A stretch of DNA of 49,316 nt from Oscillospiraceae bacterium (GTDB taxonomy: Bacteria > Bacillota > Clostridia > Oscillospirales > Ruminococcaceae): the NCBI GenBank assembly GCA_015067315.1, contig SVMR01000012.1, positions 1 through 49,316 on the forward strand, written 5' to 3'. The notes beneath the pieces were generated by a model that ran no database searches, was not told the DNA's origin, and saw only the letters and a list, made by a program, of their open reading frames with translations. The translations under genes were made by a program, and so were the position numbers. The stretch's first letter is position 1. Each line of letters opens with the position of its first letter. Below, one piece after another: positions 49,281 through 49,316 of this stretch.

Positions 49281-49316
49281 ATGCCCAGAAGTTACAGACA
49301 CATAAAAGAATATGAA
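49281..49316 (+). CDS. Transposase N-terminus (partial)
   Basis: Only 12 codons are visible (MPRSYRHIKEYE). The sequence and the AGGAGG site seven bases upstream look like the start of an IS3-type helix-turn-helix OrfA, as I remember such proteins from Clostridia. The rest lies outside the window. Confidence 0.5.
   Translation, partial: MPRSYRHIKEYE

Larger units (their letters stand above)
49196..49316 (+). mobile_element. Left end of an insertion sequence (continues beyond window)
   Basis: After the synthetase stop, a terminator-like start (AAAAAAAGGCTCCG) is interrupted, and IS-like end sequence begins near GTGCACAAGTCCAGT, with TGGACTTGTGCAC-type complementarity. A hairpin and a transposase start follow. 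The exact end cannot be set without the other terminus. Confidence 0.55.

Overview
The window looks like the chromosome of a strictly anaerobic, low-to-medium GC Clostridia-type Firmicute, probably a gut or rumen organism. The evidence is strong AGGAGG-type ribosome binding sites, ferredoxin-linked redox enzymes, a 2-oxoacid:ferredoxin oxidoreductase, T-box leaders, Hanks-type kinases with zinc ribbons, a BclA-like collagen protein and a LytTR-DUF3021 pair. No rRNA or tRNA gene was found. Base and codon use change near 20.4-20.6 kb. The left part is visibly AT-richer. The right part has the C/G-ending, TTCCGG-rich style of a host core region.

Region 1 (1-16.65 kb, all minus strand, read right to left) is one large signalling locus. 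It holds five near-identical zinc-ribbon Ser/Thr kinases in tandem, and four of them carry unrelated C-terminal parts outside the membrane segment: seven WSxWS repeats, a DUF6273-like domain, TPR plus chitobiase-C-like plus WG repeats, and a sortase-B-like domain whose catalytic Cys is Asn. These are followed by a 31-residue mini zinc ribbon, a LytTR response regulator, a PP2C phosphatase, an FHA protein, a VWA-FHA membrane protein, a kinase-FHA protein and the start of a repeat-rich secreted protein. Kinase, phosphatase and FHA readers together make a self-contained phospho-threonine circuit.

Region 2 (16.86-20.38 kb) is the end of an integrative element: two XRE regulators, an orphan 54-residue protein, a structured non-coding stretch, a MazF/PemK toxin, an excisionase, a Tn916-type integrase and 11-bp arm-type repeats. 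The composition change lies just beyond the integrase, so the kinase locus may be cargo of this element.

Region 3 (20.6-34.0 kb) is core-like: a membrane-anchored XRE protein, a PAP2 phosphatase, free-methionine sulfoxide reductase, a DUF89 phosphatase, LytTR-DUF3021, a small winged-helix protein, an ABC-F ATPase, and a three-gene flavin/iron-sulfur operon resembling the Sporomusa-type electron-bifurcating transhydrogenase (StnABC). Two of these three genes appear to start at ACG.

Region 4 (34.1-49.2 kb) begins with a collagen-like surface/spore protein and then holds the most interesting system. Two XRE-cupin-acyl-CoA synthetase fusions each sit behind a T-box riboswitch; I read their specifiers as Ile (AUC) and Val (GUA). 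They are followed by a ParA-like ATPase, a four-subunit branched-chain 2-oxoacid:ferredoxin oxidoreductase and IlvE. A third promoter drives a 2-isopropylmalate-synthase-like protein that has lost its metal ligands and a TIM-barrel/acyl-CoA synthetase fusion. T-boxes switch on under amino-acid starvation, so the locus is best read as biosynthetic: branched-chain fatty acids are activated to CoA esters, reductively carboxylated with ferredoxin, and transaminated to Ile, Val and perhaps Leu. The right edge (49.2 kb) is the start of an insertion sequence whose transposase ribosome binding site lies in a perfect hairpin.
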